Source: Candidatus Rokuibacteriota bacterium (GTDB taxonomy: Bacteria > Methylomirabilota > Methylomirabilia > Rokubacteriales > CSP1-6). From it: DNA of 64,000 nt. Within the stretch, counting starts at the first letter, position 1, and the number at the start of each line of letters is the position of its first letter. The notes under the pieces were generated by a model, which did no database searches, was not told the origin of the DNA, and worked only from the letters and a program-made list of their open reading frames with translations. The DNA lies in contig QHSP01000017.1 of assembly GCA_003220495.1 (NCBI GenBank), positions 124,001 through 188,000 of the forward strand. The letters run 5' to 3'. Made by a program: the position numbers and the translations under genes. Of the stretch, positions 1 to 7,758 are shown piece by piece.

Positions 1-468
1 GCTCCGCGGCTCGGAGAACTGCATGAACCAGCCCAGGTGCTCGCGCTTCATCGGGATCGCGACCTCCTGGTAGCCGAGCCAGTCCATCACGATTCTCAAG
101 ATGAGCGGATAGGCGAGGGTGGCGAGGCCGAAGTAGATGCCGGCGAGCCTGAACGTCGGCAAGCCGATCAGCACCGCGGCCAGGACCGCGGCGGCGACGG
201 CGGCGATCATGCCGAGCCACGGCGTGAGGCCGAGCTTGACGACCAGCAACACCGTGACGTACGCGCCGATGCCGAAGAACGCCTGGTGTCCGAACGAGAT
301 CTGGCCCGCGTAGCCGCTGATGATATTCCACGCCAGCCCCATCGACGCCCAGAGGAAGACCAGCGTCAGGACGCGATGGTGATACCGCTCCTGCACAACG
401 AACGACGCCGCAAGCCCGACCGCGACCACCACGATGATCGCAATCCAGCCTCGCGCTCGCGACGGCAT
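1..468 (-). CDS. livM: Branched-chain amino-acid ABC transporter permease LivM (partial)
   Basis: Inner-membrane permease of a HAAT-type (leucine/isoleucine/valine or related) ABC importer. The 3' part is cut off by the left window edge, leaving 156 codons. The visible part starts with a membrane segment (about residues 8-25), followed by the family hallmark around residues 39-72 (GLAWNIISGYAGQISFGHQA), where the 'G..G..SFGHQAFFGIGAY' pattern is diagnostic of LivM. Further hydrophobic segments follow to residue 130. The ATG at 468 is the first good start; an upstream ATG is out of frame and stops. It is the third gene after the binding protein and LivH, but is separated from livH by 227 bp containing a large inverted repeat, so read-through may be modulated there. 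ATPases LivG/LivF are expected beyond the edge. Confidence 0.9.
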   Translation of the reverse strand, partial: MPSRARGWIAIIVVVAVGLAASFVVQERYHHRVLTLVFLWASMGLAWNIISGYAGQISFGHQAFFGIGAYVTVLLVVKLGLTPWLGMIAAVAAAVLAAVLIGLPTFRLAGIYFGLATLAYPLILRIVMDWLGYQEVAIPMKREHLGWFMQFSEPRS

Positions 469-527
469 CAGCAGCGCCCTATGCTCGTCATGTCAGACGT
501 CGCGCGTAGGACGAAGACGGCAGACGC

Positions 528-679
528 GGGACGGAGCGCCGGTGCGGGAGGGGTCGAAGGGACCCGTTCCCGCCATGCGGCGACGGACGCCGCGGGCCCG
601 GATGGAGCCCAGCCGCCGCGGGGCAGCGCACGCGTGCCGCGTGGTCGTCTCGACCCCTCCCGCACCGGTGCTCCGTCCC
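528..679. repeat. Large imperfect palindrome between livM and livH (element 1)
   Basis: The left arm 528-557 and right arm 650-679 are reverse complements over 30 bp with a single mismatch. They enclose a 92-bp GC-rich centre that itself contains short inverted stretches (for example around 563-568). Looser pairing extends a few bases beyond the arms. The 227-bp spacer between the livH stop and the livM start holds essentially only this element. It could be a MITE/REP-like insertion or a long RNA hairpin in the operon transcript. Two similarly built elements occur at 31282-31421 and 56633-56769, with different arm sequences. Confidence 0.85.
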
Positions 680-695
680 GCGCCTCTCGTGGGCA

Positions 696-1586
696 TCAAA
701 CCGTGCGCGCACGCCGGCCAAAAAGTCCTTGGGGGCGCAGATACAGCACGAGCAGGAACGCGACGAAGACCCCGGTGTTCTGGAGCTGGAACGGGAGCAC
801 GAGCAAGGTGAGCGACTGCACCAGACCGATGAGGATGCCTCCGACGAACGCGCCCGGGATGGAACCGAGGCCGCCGAGCACGACGGCCACGAACATCAGC
901 ACGATGAAGTTGCCGGCGACGTTCGGCTCGATCGGATAATAGGTCGCCAGGAGCCCGCCGGCCGCGGCCACCAGCGCGATCCCGACGCCGAAGGCGAGGC
1001 CGTGCATGGTGCGCACGTCGATCGCCTGATAGCTCGCCGCCTCGGGATCGTCGGCGGCCGCGCGCAGCGCCCGGCCGAGGTCGGTGCGCGTCAGGAAGAG
1101 ATAGACCAGCCCTGCGAGCACGAGCGCCATCACGAAGGCGTAGGAGCGCGCCTGGTTGAGGAGCACCGGGCCGACGGCGAAGGCCTGCGTCGCGTAGCTC
1201 GTGCGGATGCCGCGGGGTGTCGGCGTCAGGATCATCGTCGTGGCGTTCGTGATCACGAGGGAGAGGCCGAGCGTCAGGATGAGCTGGGCGTCGTGCTGGC
1301 GGCCGGGATCGCCGCCGGTGACGCGCGCCAGCAAGAGGCGGTGCACGATCCAGCCGAGCACGAAGAACGGCGGCACGGCCAGGAGCGCGCCCACCAGCGG
1401 GTCGATGGAGCCCGCCACGGCGTAGAAGTACGTCACGTACATGCCGAGCATCATGAAGTCGCCCTGCGCGAAGTTCACGACGCGCATGACCCCGAAGATG
1501 AGGCCGAGGCCGATGCTCATCAGCGCATAGACACCGCCGACGAGCAGGCCGGTGACGACGTACTGGACGAGCTCGGCGAAGACCAC
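696..1586 (-). CDS. livH: Branched-chain amino-acid ABC transporter permease LivH
   Basis: Inner-membrane permease of 296 aa, the usual length for LivH. It starts with GTG. The N-terminus carries the diagnostic pattern 'GLLVGGVYALMSIGLGLIFGV' (split around residues 12-33), then 'VNFAQGDFMMLG', both conserved in LivH. About eight hydrophobic segments are visible, and the cytoplasmic loop 'LGRALRAAADDPEAA' (around residue 170) matches the EAA-like loop that contacts the ATPase. It lies 15 bp downstream of the binding-protein gene in the same transcript. Substrate cannot be read from the sequence: family members carry branched-chain amino acids, urea, amides or aromatic compounds. Confidence 0.93.
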   Translation of the reverse strand: MVFAELVQYVVTGLLVGGVYALMSIGLGLIFGVMRVVNFAQGDFMMLGMYVTYFYAVAGSIDPLVGALLAVPPFFVLGWIVHRLLLARVTGGDPGRQHDAQLILTLGLSLVITNATTMILTPTPRGIRTSYATQAFAVGPVLLNQARSYAFVMALVLAGLVYLFLTRTDLGRALRAAADDPEAASYQAIDVRTMHGLAFGVGIALVAAAGGLLATYYPIEPNVAGNFIVLMFVAVVLGGLGSIPGAFVGGILIGLVQSLTLLVLPFQLQNTGVFVAFLLVLYLRPQGLFGRRARTV

Positions 1587-1601
1587 CGGTGCGCGCGCCG
1601 A

Positions 1602-2822
1602 CTACCTGTGCCAGGCGATCGGCCGCGTCGCGACGGCGATCGGCACCACGGTGTAGGGCTCGCCGTCCTGCCACTGCACGATGAGCGGCGTCGCGCCGAT
1701 GCGCCGGCCGCGCTCGTCGAATCGCACTCGCGGCGGATAGAACGCGCTGACGGCCGGGCCCGACGAAATGTCGATCTTCGCGAGCGCGTCGCGGATCGCC
1801 TTGGGATCGGCTGACTTCGCCTGCTCGATGGCCTCCTTGATCAGCCAGACGTGGGCGTAGGTGCAGAGCGGGTCCTGCGTCATGAACGGCTCGCCCGTCC
1901 GCTGCTTGAACTTCTTGACGAGCTCTTCCTGACCCTTCATCGGATGCGCGGCCACGACCGTCTGGATGTTGTCGAGCGTGTCCTTGCCGACCGTCTTCAC
2001 GTACTCGGGCGTGACCAGCCAGGCCCCGACGCCCTGGATCGGCGACTTGACGCTGAACTCCTTGATCTTTTGTAAGACTTGGATCGAGTCGGGGAAGTTG
2101 GTGGCGCCGTAGAAGACGATGTCCGGCTGGGTCGAGCGGAGCTTCTGCACGATCGCTGTCGCGTCGGCGAGCGGCGGCGTCCACACGTCGTCCACGACCA
2201 GCTCGATTCCCTTGGCGGCCAGGAGCTTCTCGCGCAGCGGCTTGTAGAAGAACATCGAGGCCGCGGTGTTGTCACCGACGATCCCGGCCTTCTTGATGGG
2301 CCGGTTGTTCTTCTTGGCCAGGTCGGTCACGAGGTCGAGCGCCTGCTCGGCCTGCAAGGACGAGACCGGGGAGGTCTGGAACGTGTACTTGAAGCCGCGC
2401 TCGGTGATGCTGTCGGCGTAGGAGAGCGAGAGCCACGGCACCTGCAGCCGCTCGGCGACCTCGGTGACGCCCAGGGTGAACGAGCTGAGCCAGGAGCCGA
2501 TCCCGGCGCTGATCTTCTCGCGCGTCAGCACGCGCTGCGCCGCGCTCACCGCCTTCTCCACGCTGTCGCCGGCGTCGGCCTCGCGCAGCACGATCCTGGC
2601 GCCGCCGAGGGCCTTGATGCCGCCCTGGCCGTTGATCTCCTCGATGGCCATGTCGGCCCCCATCTTCTTGAGCTGGCCCTGGCGCGCCCAGCGGCCGGAC
2701 AGCGGCGCGACGAGCGCGATCTTGACGTCATCGGCGGCCGGCGCCTGGCCCATGAAGAGCACGGGGACGACGAGGGCGAGCGCCAGCGCGACGATGAGCA
2801 TGCGCGAGAGGGAACGCTTCAC
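1602..2822 (-). CDS. Periplasmic branched-chain amino-acid/amide-type substrate-binding protein
   Basis: Type I periplasmic binding protein (Peripla_BP_6 / LivK-like), 406 aa. The GTG start is followed by a Sec signal peptide (positive 'MKRSLSR', hydrophobic core 8-24, likely cleavage near residues 28-30 at APA/AD). The mature domain opens with 'VKIALVAPLSGRWARQGQ', typical of the family. It then has the 'GA..AIEEIN..GGI' stretch and the second-lobe segments expected. A strong Shine-Dalgarno (GGAGG, complement of 2831-2835) precedes the start. It heads a livK-livH-livM operon read leftward. Substrate specificity cannot be determined; the protein is more distant from canonical LivK than from the amide/aromatic binders. 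Confidence 0.9.
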   Translation of the reverse strand: MKRSLSRMLIVALALALVVPVLFMGQAPAADDVKIALVAPLSGRWARQGQLKKMGADMAIEEINGQGGIKALGGARIVLREADAGDSVEKAVSAAQRVLTREKISAGIGSWLSSFTLGVTEVAERLQVPWLSLSYADSITERGFKYTFQTSPVSSLQAEQALDLVTDLAKKNNRPIKKAGIVGDNTAASMFFYKPLREKLLAAKGIELVVDDVWTPPLADATAIVQKLRSTQPDIVFYGATNFPDSIQVLQKIKEFSVKSPIQGVGAWLVTPEYVKTVGKDTLDNIQTVVAAHPMKGQEELVKKFKQRTGEPFMTQDPLCTYAHVWLIKEAIEQAKSADPKAIRDALAKIDISSGPAVSAFYPPRVRFDERGRRIGATPLIVQWQDGEPYTVVPIAVATRPIAWHR

Positions 2823-2874
2823 GGTGGTCTCCTCCAGAGATCGGGTGACTGCGTTTCGATCCGGACGGCGATCG

Positions 2875-2880
2875 ACTATA
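2875..2880 (-). promoter_or_regulatory. Candidate -10 box (TATAGT) of the liv operon
   Basis: On the minus strand the hexamer TATAGT lies 52 nt upstream of the GTG start of the binding-protein gene, leaving room for a leader with the GGAGG ribosome-binding site. No convincing -35 box is seen. The divergent gene starts at 3009, so the region 2823-3008 is a two-way promoter region with nothing else recognisable. Confidence 0.35.
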
Positions 2881-3008
2881 CCACCCTGAGCCGTGGCACT
2901 CGCCCCGGCCGTGGTCTAAGATCCGGGCTGGGCGAGTCGCGCGCGCTGCGGGCCGTTGCGGGGCTGGGCCTCGCCGGCCCAGGCGCGCTCACGAACAAGG
3001 AGCCAGCC

Positions 3009-3683
3009 ATGGCGACGAAGAAAAAAGGCACTGGGCTGATGATGGTCTGGACGGATATCCCGGCGGACAAGGAGAAGGAGTTCAACCGCTGGTACAACGA
3101 GGAGCATCTGGCCGAGCGTCTCGCGCTGCCCGGGTTCCTGAACGGCGCGCGCTACGAAGCGGTCAAGGGCGGACCGAAGCATCTCGCGGTCTACGAGCTC
3201 GAGAGCGTCGCGGCGCTCGAGACCGACGCCTACAAGCGAGTCCGCTCGAACCCGACGGCGTGGACCAAGAAGTGCTCGCCCGAGGTCATCGGCGCCAACT
3301 ACATCCGCAACGTGTACACCTTGATCCACCCCAAGAGCGTGACCCCGCCGGTGGCCGAGAGCCCGATGGCGCCGGCGCTGCAGCTCGGGCGGATGGACGT
3401 GCCACCGGAGATCGACGCCGACTTCAACACCTGGTACAACACGATCTACATTCCGAACTACGAGAAGGTGCCCGGCGTGCTCCGCGGGCGGCGCTTCCGT
3501 GCCGTGACGGGCACGCCGACCTATCTCACGTTCTACGAATTCCAGAATCCGAAGGTCTCGGAGACGCCGGCCTGGCTGGCCCAGCGCGACATCGCGCCGG
3601 AGACGCAGCGCATCCGGCCTCACATGAAGCACGCGCCGGGATCGCCGGGCGTCTACGTCAAGACGTTCGAGCTCGGGGGGTAG
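3009..3683 (+). CDS. Conserved protein with duplicated EthD/ferredoxin-like (dimeric alpha-beta barrel) domain
   Basis: A 224-aa protein of unknown function. It has two homologous halves: residues about 10-75 ('WTDIPADKEKEFNRWYNEEH', then LPGF and GARYE) and about 125-200 ('MDVPPEIDADFNTWYNTIYI', then VPGVLRGRRFRA). Each half has the 'FN.WYN..... ..LPG..RGRR' signature of EthD-like or DUF4286-like dimeric alpha-beta barrels. A duplicated barrel probably forms an intramolecular pseudo-dimer. Such domains often accompany degradation of aromatic or polyketide compounds, but catalytic residues are not identifiable here. The ATG at 3009 is set by an AAGGAG ribosome-binding site at 2997-3002. It is divergent from the liv operon, which may make it a catabolic partner; that is inference only. 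Confidence 0.75.
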   Translation: MATKKKGTGLMMVWTDIPADKEKEFNRWYNEEHLAERLALPGFLNGARYEAVKGGPKHLAVYELESVAALETDAYKRVRSNPTAWTKKCSPEVIGANYIRNVYTLIHPKSVTPPVAESPMAPALQLGRMDVPPEIDADFNTWYNTIYIPNYEKVPGVLRGRRFRAVTGTPTYLTFYEFQNPKVSETPAWLAQRDIAPETQRIRPHMKHAPGSPGVYVKTFELGG

Positions 3684-3686
3684 GCC

Positions 3687-4001
3687 TCATGCCTTCTTCA
3701 GGGCTTCCCACGCCGCCCGTTGCGTCGCGCGCCACGGCGTTCGCTCCCACCCGGTACCCGTGGCGCTCGTCGGCGAGTGCTCCGTGCCGGTCGTGTAGAA
3801 CGTCGCGCGCCAGCCCTTCTCGTCGTAGCGCGTGAGCTGCAGGTCGTAGCCCTGGCGCGCCATACTGACCGCGACGCGGCCGATACCGGCCCAGGAATCG
3901 AGCCATGAGCGCAGCGCGTGGAGCGCTCGGTCGTACGAGGGCAGGGAGCACCCAGTGAAGCCGAGCGCCGCGACGAGCAGCCGTCCGCGCTGGTCGAGCA
4001 C
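3687..4001 (-). CDS. Small hypothetical lipoprotein downstream of an anti-sigma factor
   Basis: A 104-aa protein that I do not recognise. A short hydrophobic stretch (about residues 7-15) is followed by a possible lipobox 'LGFTGC' with Cys18. The N-terminus is short and weakly charged, so lipidation is uncertain. The rest has alternating strand-like segments ('VAVSMARQGYDLQLTRYDEKG', two parts), suggesting a small beta-rich periplasmic domain. It starts with GTG 3 nt after the anti-sigma stop and is therefore in the same operon (sigma, anti-sigma, this gene). It could be a surface or periplasmic product of the sigma-factor regulon. Its stop is 3 nt from the stop of the convergent gene ending at 3683. 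Confidence 0.55.
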   Translation of the reverse strand: MLDQRGRLLVAALGFTGCSLPSYDRALHALRSWLDSWAGIGRVAVSMARQGYDLQLTRYDEKGWRATFYTTGTEHSPTSATGTGWERTPWRATQRAAWEALKKA

Positions 4002-4004
4002 GCG

Positions 4005-4706
4005 CTAATTCGCCGGGACGGGCTCGGTCGACACGCGCAGGCGGACGAAGTAGTCCTTGAAGCGCTCCACGTCCGACTCGGAGACCATGTCGGCCACGAT
4101 GAAACAGGCCAGGTCACCCTGGCGCCACACCCAGGCCGAGAATCCGCTGTCGCTCATGAGCGCCGGCCGCCACCGGTTTTCGATCTGAATCCGGCGCGCC
4201 TCGGGCAGCGGCAGCCCGGGCGCGGGCAACGCGGTGTACGTCACCAGGTGGCCGTCGCCGTCGCGGTAGTAGAGCGCCATGCCTCGCCGCTCCTCGAGGT
4301 AGATGGGCTCAGCCCCGACGAAGACGAGCCGGTCGTCGCCGACGAAGAACTTCCGCAGCGCGATGCCGGATTCCTGGGTGAGCCACGGCAGCGCGGTCGG
4401 GACCACTTCGGTCCGGCGCGCCCCCCACATGAGCGCGCGGGTGTGCTCGGCCACGACCGACCGCACGAGCCGCTCGGTCGGATCGGCCGGCAGGATCCGC
4501 GGCAGGAACGGTATCGACACGAGCACGAGCACCAGCGCCGTGGCGGCGGCCGCGAGAGTCGGCGCGAGCCACGCCGGGCGCGCGCGCAGGGGCTCGGCGC
4601 TCTCCCCGATGGAGCCGCGCAGGTACGCGGGCGCCGGGTAGCGGCGAAGCTCGGTGCGCAGTCGCGCGCCGATCGCGTCGTCGGATTCGGGGGAGTGATT
4701 GCTCAT
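4005..4706 (-). CDS. Membrane anti-sigma factor-like protein
   Basis: 233 aa. The N-terminal about 45 residues are cytosolic and helical ('DAIGARLRTELRRYPAPAYL'). They are followed by one membrane segment (about 48-68, Ala/Leu/Val rich) and a periplasmic domain of about 150 residues with repeated strand-like stretches ('RLVFVGAEPIYLEERRGMAL'). This single-pass layout and the 4-nt ATGA overlap with the ECF sigma gene identify it as a probable cognate anti-sigma factor. The usual zinc-binding His-x3-Cys-x2-Cys of ZAS anti-sigma factors is not visible, so it is a non-ZAS type. The signal that releases the sigma factor is unknown. Confidence 0.7.
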   Translation of the reverse strand: MSNHSPESDDAIGARLRTELRRYPAPAYLRGSIGESAEPLRARPAWLAPTLAAAATALVLVLVSIPFLPRILPADPTERLVRSVVAEHTRALMWGARRTEVVPTALPWLTQESGIALRKFFVGDDRLVFVGAEPIYLEERRGMALYYRDGDGHLVTYTALPAPGLPLPEARRIQIENRWRPALMSDSGFSAWVWRQGDLACFIVADMVSESDVERFKDYFVRLRVSTEPVPAN

Positions 4707-5215
4707 TCTTTGCTGTAGTCGCGTAGGAGTCCGCGCAACCGCTCCTTGGCCCTGAAGATCCGCGATTTCACGGTGCCGACCGGACAGGCCAGGATACGGG
4801 CCACGTCCTCGAGCGCCAGGCCTTCAACTTCCGCGAGCAGCAGCACGGTTCGAAATTCCTCGGGGAGGCGCCGGAGAGCGCGCTCGAGATCGGTATGCGC
4901 CTCGACGGCGCCGCTCGATTCCTCGGGCGCATCGTGAAACATCGGAGCGTCCCAGGTCGGAACGCCGTCCTCCGCGAGCGCCGACTCCCGCTCGCGAAGC
5001 CGATAGAACGTCAAGAATGTGTTCCTCAAGATTTGAAACAGCCAGGCTCGGAGATGGGTTCCCGGCTGGAACCGGTGGGAAAACCGGAAGGCGCGGAGGT
5101 AGGTTTCCTGGACGAGGTCGTCGGCCTCCGGCGGATTGCGCGTCAGATACATCGCGAAGTTGTAGAGCGCGTCCAGGTGCTCGAGCGCGGCCCGATGGAA
5201 GTCGTCGGAGGCCAC
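4703..5215 (-). CDS. ECF-type RNA polymerase sigma factor
   Basis: A 170-aa sigma-70 family protein with only regions 2 and 4. Region 2 includes 'YNFAMYLTRNPPEADDLVQE' with 'TYLRAFR' (-10 recognition and core binding). Region 4 includes 'LRRLPEEFRTVLLLAEVEGL', then 'ALEDVARILACPVGTVKSRI' (the helix-turn-helix that reads -35). The GTG at 5215 is chosen because region 2 begins shortly after it and longer versions run into folK. It lies 7 nt after the folK stop and overlaps the anti-sigma start by 4 nt. The distal position in a lysine/folate operon is odd for a stress sigma factor and suggests it may also have its own promoter. Target genes are unknown. Confidence 0.9.
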   Translation of the reverse strand: MASDDFHRAALEHLDALYNFAMYLTRNPPEADDLVQETYLRAFRFSHRFQPGTHLRAWLFQILRNTFLTFYRLRERESALAEDGVPTWDAPMFHDAPEESSGAVEAHTDLERALRRLPEEFRTVLLLAEVEGLALEDVARILACPVGTVKSRIFRAKERLRGLLRDYSKE

Positions 5216-5222
5216 GGGCCGC

Positions 5223-5771
5223 TCAGTCGACGAACCAGCGCGCCGGGTAGTTGCCCGGCCGCACCTGGTGCTCGTCCTCGAGCTCACCCAGCAGCTCGCG
5301 TATCGAGCGGTAGAGGACGGGGTGCTCGAAATCGGGCGCCAGGTCCGCCAGCGGCTGCAGGACGAAGCCGCGCTCCGCCAGGAGCAGGTGGGGAACGTGG
5401 AGGTCGTCGCCCGCGCTCAGCACCTCGTCGCCGTAGAAGAGGATGTCGATGTCCAGGGTTCGCGCCGAGAATCGCTGGGCCTCGGGCGTGCCCCGCGGCC
5501 GGGTCCGCCCGAGCGAGGTCTCGATCGCCTGCATCGCCGCCAGCAGGGCCCGTGGCGCGAGCGATGTCTCGATCGCCACGACGCAGTTGAGGAACCAGCG
5601 CTGCTCGCTGTCGGTCTGGCCGGGCTCGGTCTCCCACGGCTCGGAGTCGTAGAGCGGCGAGGCGTCGACGAACCGGATCGCGTCGGTCCCGTGTAGGCGC
5701 TGCACCGCGGATCTGAGGGTCGCGAGCCGATCGCCGTCGTTCGAGCCGAGCGAGAGGTAGACGCGCGTCAC
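5223..5771 (-). CDS. folK: 2-amino-4-hydroxy-6-hydroxymethyldihydropteridine pyrophosphokinase
   Basis: HPPK, the folate-pathway enzyme that transfers pyrophosphate from ATP to 6-hydroxymethyl-7,8-dihydropterin in the cytosol. At 182 aa it is near the family norm. The N-terminus 'VYLSLGSNDGDR' is the classic HPPK opening. 'YDSEPW' (41-46), 'WFLNCVVAIET' (59-69) and 'RTLDIDILFYG' (104-114, Mg/ATP Asp pair) follow. It starts with GTG overlapping the folB stop (GTGA). folB and folK are consecutive steps and are translationally coupled here. No folP is present nearby. Confidence 0.95.
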   Translation of the reverse strand: MTRVYLSLGSNDGDRLATLRSAVQRLHGTDAIRFVDASPLYDSEPWETEPGQTDSEQRWFLNCVVAIETSLAPRALLAAMQAIETSLGRTRPRGTPEAQRFSARTLDIDILFYGDEVLSAGDDLHVPHLLLAERGFVLQPLADLAPDFEHPVLYRSIRELLGELEDEHQVRPGNYPARWFVD

Positions 5772-6130
5772 GACCGGCTCCGCGTCAGCTCCACCGAGGG
5801 CGTCCCGACCAGGCCCTCCATCGGAGGCGTGAGCTTGCGCACGCGCACCCGGATCTCGCGCGCCGGGAATTCGCGCAGGAGCGCCTCGACGATCAGCCCG
5901 GCCAGGCGCTCGATCAGGTTCACCCGGTTGCGGGTGCCGATCTCGACGATGCGCCGGGCGACCACGCCGTAATCCACCGTCGCCGACACCTGATCGGACG
6001 CCACCGCGGAGGCCAGATCGACGGCCATCTCGACGTCGACCGAAAACCAGGCGCCCACCACCTGCTCCGCGCGCGTCAACCCGTGCCGACCGTAGAAGCG
6101 CACGTCCTCCAGCAGGAGCCGGTCGCCCAT
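5768..6130 (-). CDS. folB: Dihydroneopterin aldolase
   Basis: 120-aa FolB, which converts 7,8-dihydroneopterin to 6-hydroxymethyl-dihydropterin and glycolaldehyde. 'LLLEDVRFYGRHGLTRAEQ' (5-23) is the family opening with the substrate-pocket Tyr/His region. 'VDYGVVARRIVEI' (52-64) and 'NLIERLAGLI' with the conserved Glu (71-80) match FolB. The ATG at 6130 overlaps the last base of the upstream FAH-family stop (TGATG), and its own stop overlaps the folK start. Confidence 0.93.
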   Translation of the reverse strand: MGDRLLLEDVRFYGRHGLTRAEQVVGAWFSVDVEMAVDLASAVASDQVSATVDYGVVARRIVEIGTRNRVNLIERLAGLIVEALLREFPAREIRVRVRKLTPPMEGLVGTPSVELTRSRS

Positions 6131-6885
6131 CAGAGCTTCACGACCGTGTTCTTCAGGCTGCCGATCCCCTCGATCCGCACCTCGACCCGATCGCCCGGCT
6201 CGAGCAGGCCGGCGCCGGCGGGCGTACCCGTCGCGACCACGTCGCCCGGCATGAGCGTCATCACCTGAGCGATCCGCGCGACGATCTCGTCGGTGGGGAA
6301 GATCAACTCCTTCGTCGACGACGACTGCCTGAGCTCGCCGTTGACGAATGTCTCGACGGCCACCGCGTCGGGATCGATGTCGGTGGCGATGCACGGGCCG
6401 AGGGGACAGAAGGTGTCGAACGCCTTGGCCGTCAGCCAGAATCCCTTCGACGCCAGGTCCCGCGCGGTCACGTCGTTGAGGCACGTGTAGCCCAGCACGT
6501 ATTCGCGCACGCGCTCGGCGGGGACGTTGCGGCACCGGCGCTTGATCACGACCGCGAGCCCCGCGCCGTGCTGGACGAGGGCGCTGAGGGTTGGATAAAC
6601 GATCGGGTCGTCGGGCCCCGCGAGCGTCGTCGGCGGCTTCAGGTAAAAGCGCGGCTCGGCCGGCGCGGTCCGCGCCGATTCGGCGGCGTCGCCGCGATGG
6701 TTGAGCTCGACGCCGACGATCTTGGAGGGCATGGTCGGCGCCAGCAGGACGGCGTGCTTGAGGGGCAGGCGGCGCCGGCCGCGACGGAACGGGCCCCACG
6801 GAGTTCCCAAGTATTCGACGACGTCGCCGCCCTCGAGCGCGCCATACGCCATGTTGGTGTCCGTCTTGAATCGCACGATCTGCAT
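6130..6885 (-). CDS. Fumarylacetoacetate hydrolase family protein
   Basis: A 251-aa FAH-fold enzyme. Members hydrolyse or decarboxylate beta-diketo acids, such as 2-hydroxyhepta-diene-dioate isomerase or acylpyruvase. Visible are 'KIVGVELNHRGDAAE' (about 55-69), 'FYLKPPTTLAGPDDPI' (81-96) and the metal-binding 'YVLGYTCLNDVTARDL' (129-144). 'STKELIFPTDEIVA' and 'LMPGDVVATGTPAG.G' complete the family pattern, with the acidic metal ligands in the middle. It sits between dapB and folB with short spacings. The operon context (lysine and folate) does not reveal a substrate. Confidence 0.88.
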   Translation of the reverse strand: MQIVRFKTDTNMAYGALEGGDVVEYLGTPWGPFRRGRRRLPLKHAVLLAPTMPSKIVGVELNHRGDAAESARTAPAEPRFYLKPPTTLAGPDDPIVYPTLSALVQHGAGLAVVIKRRCRNVPAERVREYVLGYTCLNDVTARDLASKGFWLTAKAFDTFCPLGPCIATDIDPDAVAVETFVNGELRQSSSTKELIFPTDEIVARIAQVMTLMPGDVVATGTPAGAGLLEPGDRVEVRIEGIGSLKNTVVKL

Positions 6886-6894
6886 GGCGGCCGG

Positions 6895-7752
6895 TCACGC
6901 GAGGCCGAGGACGTCGGCCATCGAGTAGAGCCCCGGCGGACGTCCCACGATGAACCGCGCGGCGCGCAGCGCGCCGCGCGCGTACGTGTCGCGATTGTGG
7001 GCGCGGTGCGTCAGCTCGAGCCGCTCGCCCAGGGTGCCGAAGGACACCGTGTGCTCGCCGACGACGTCTCCGGACCGCAGGGAGAGGATGCCGATCTCGG
7101 GTTTGGTGCGCTCGCCGGGCAATCCCTGGCGGCCGTAGACCGCGACCTGATCGAGATCGCGCCCGAGCGCGGCGGCGACGACCTCCGCCATGCGGAGCGC
7201 GGTGCCGCTGGGCGCGTCCTTCTTGAACCGGTGGTGGATCTCGGTGATCTCGACGTCGTACTCGTCGCCGAGCGCCTTGGCCATGGTCGCCAGGAGCTTG
7301 AACGCGACGTTGGTGGCGACGGACATGTTGGGCGACATCAAGATGGCCGCCCGCTTCGCGAGCTCGCCGATCTCGGCGCGCTGCGCGGGGCTGAACCCGG
7401 TCGTGCCGATCACGGCGCGGGCGCCGGCCTGTGCGACGAGCCGGAGGTGCGCCAGCGACGCCTCGGGGACCGAGAACTCGATCAGCACGCGCTCGCGCGT
7501 GACCTCGGCCCCGGCGTCCGCGCCGACGCTCACGCCGGCCTTGCTGATCCCGGCGAGCTCCCCGGCGTCGCGCCCGAGGGCGGCGTGGCCCGGCGCCTCG
7601 AGCGCGGCGACGAGCCGGAGATCGGACTGGCCGGCGAGGCACGCGATGATCCGATTGCCCATCCGACCGGCGGCCCCCGCGACGACGACATCCGCCGCCG
7701 AGGCGCCGCGGCGCCCGACGTTCGGGGATGTCTCCCCGCCGACAACGCTCAT
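6895..7752 (-). CDS. dapB: 4-hydroxy-tetrahydrodipicolinate reductase
   Basis: DapB, the NAD(P)H-dependent second committed step of lysine/DAP synthesis. At 285 aa it is slightly long because of an N-terminal extension of about 20 residues. The nucleotide-binding loop 'VVVAGAAGRMGNRII' (22-36), 'GTTGF' and the catalytic 'EIHHRFKKDAPSGTA' (His-His and Lys) are intact. It is followed 9 nt later by the FAH gene and preceded 6 nt upstream by dapA. Together with dapA and lysA here and dapL at 15220, it gives the aminotransferase variant of the pathway. Confidence 0.95.
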   Translation of the reverse strand: MSVVGGETSPNVGRRGASAADVVVAGAAGRMGNRIIACLAGQSDLRLVAALEAPGHAALGRDAGELAGISKAGVSVGADAGAEVTRERVLIEFSVPEASLAHLRLVAQAGARAVIGTTGFSPAQRAEIGELAKRAAILMSPNMSVATNVAFKLLATMAKALGDEYDVEITEIHHRFKKDAPSGTALRMAEVVAAALGRDLDQVAVYGRQGLPGERTKPEIGILSLRSGDVVGEHTVSFGTLGERLELTHRAHNRDTYARGALRAARFIVGRPPGLYSMADVLGLA

Positions 7753-7758
7753 GGGACG

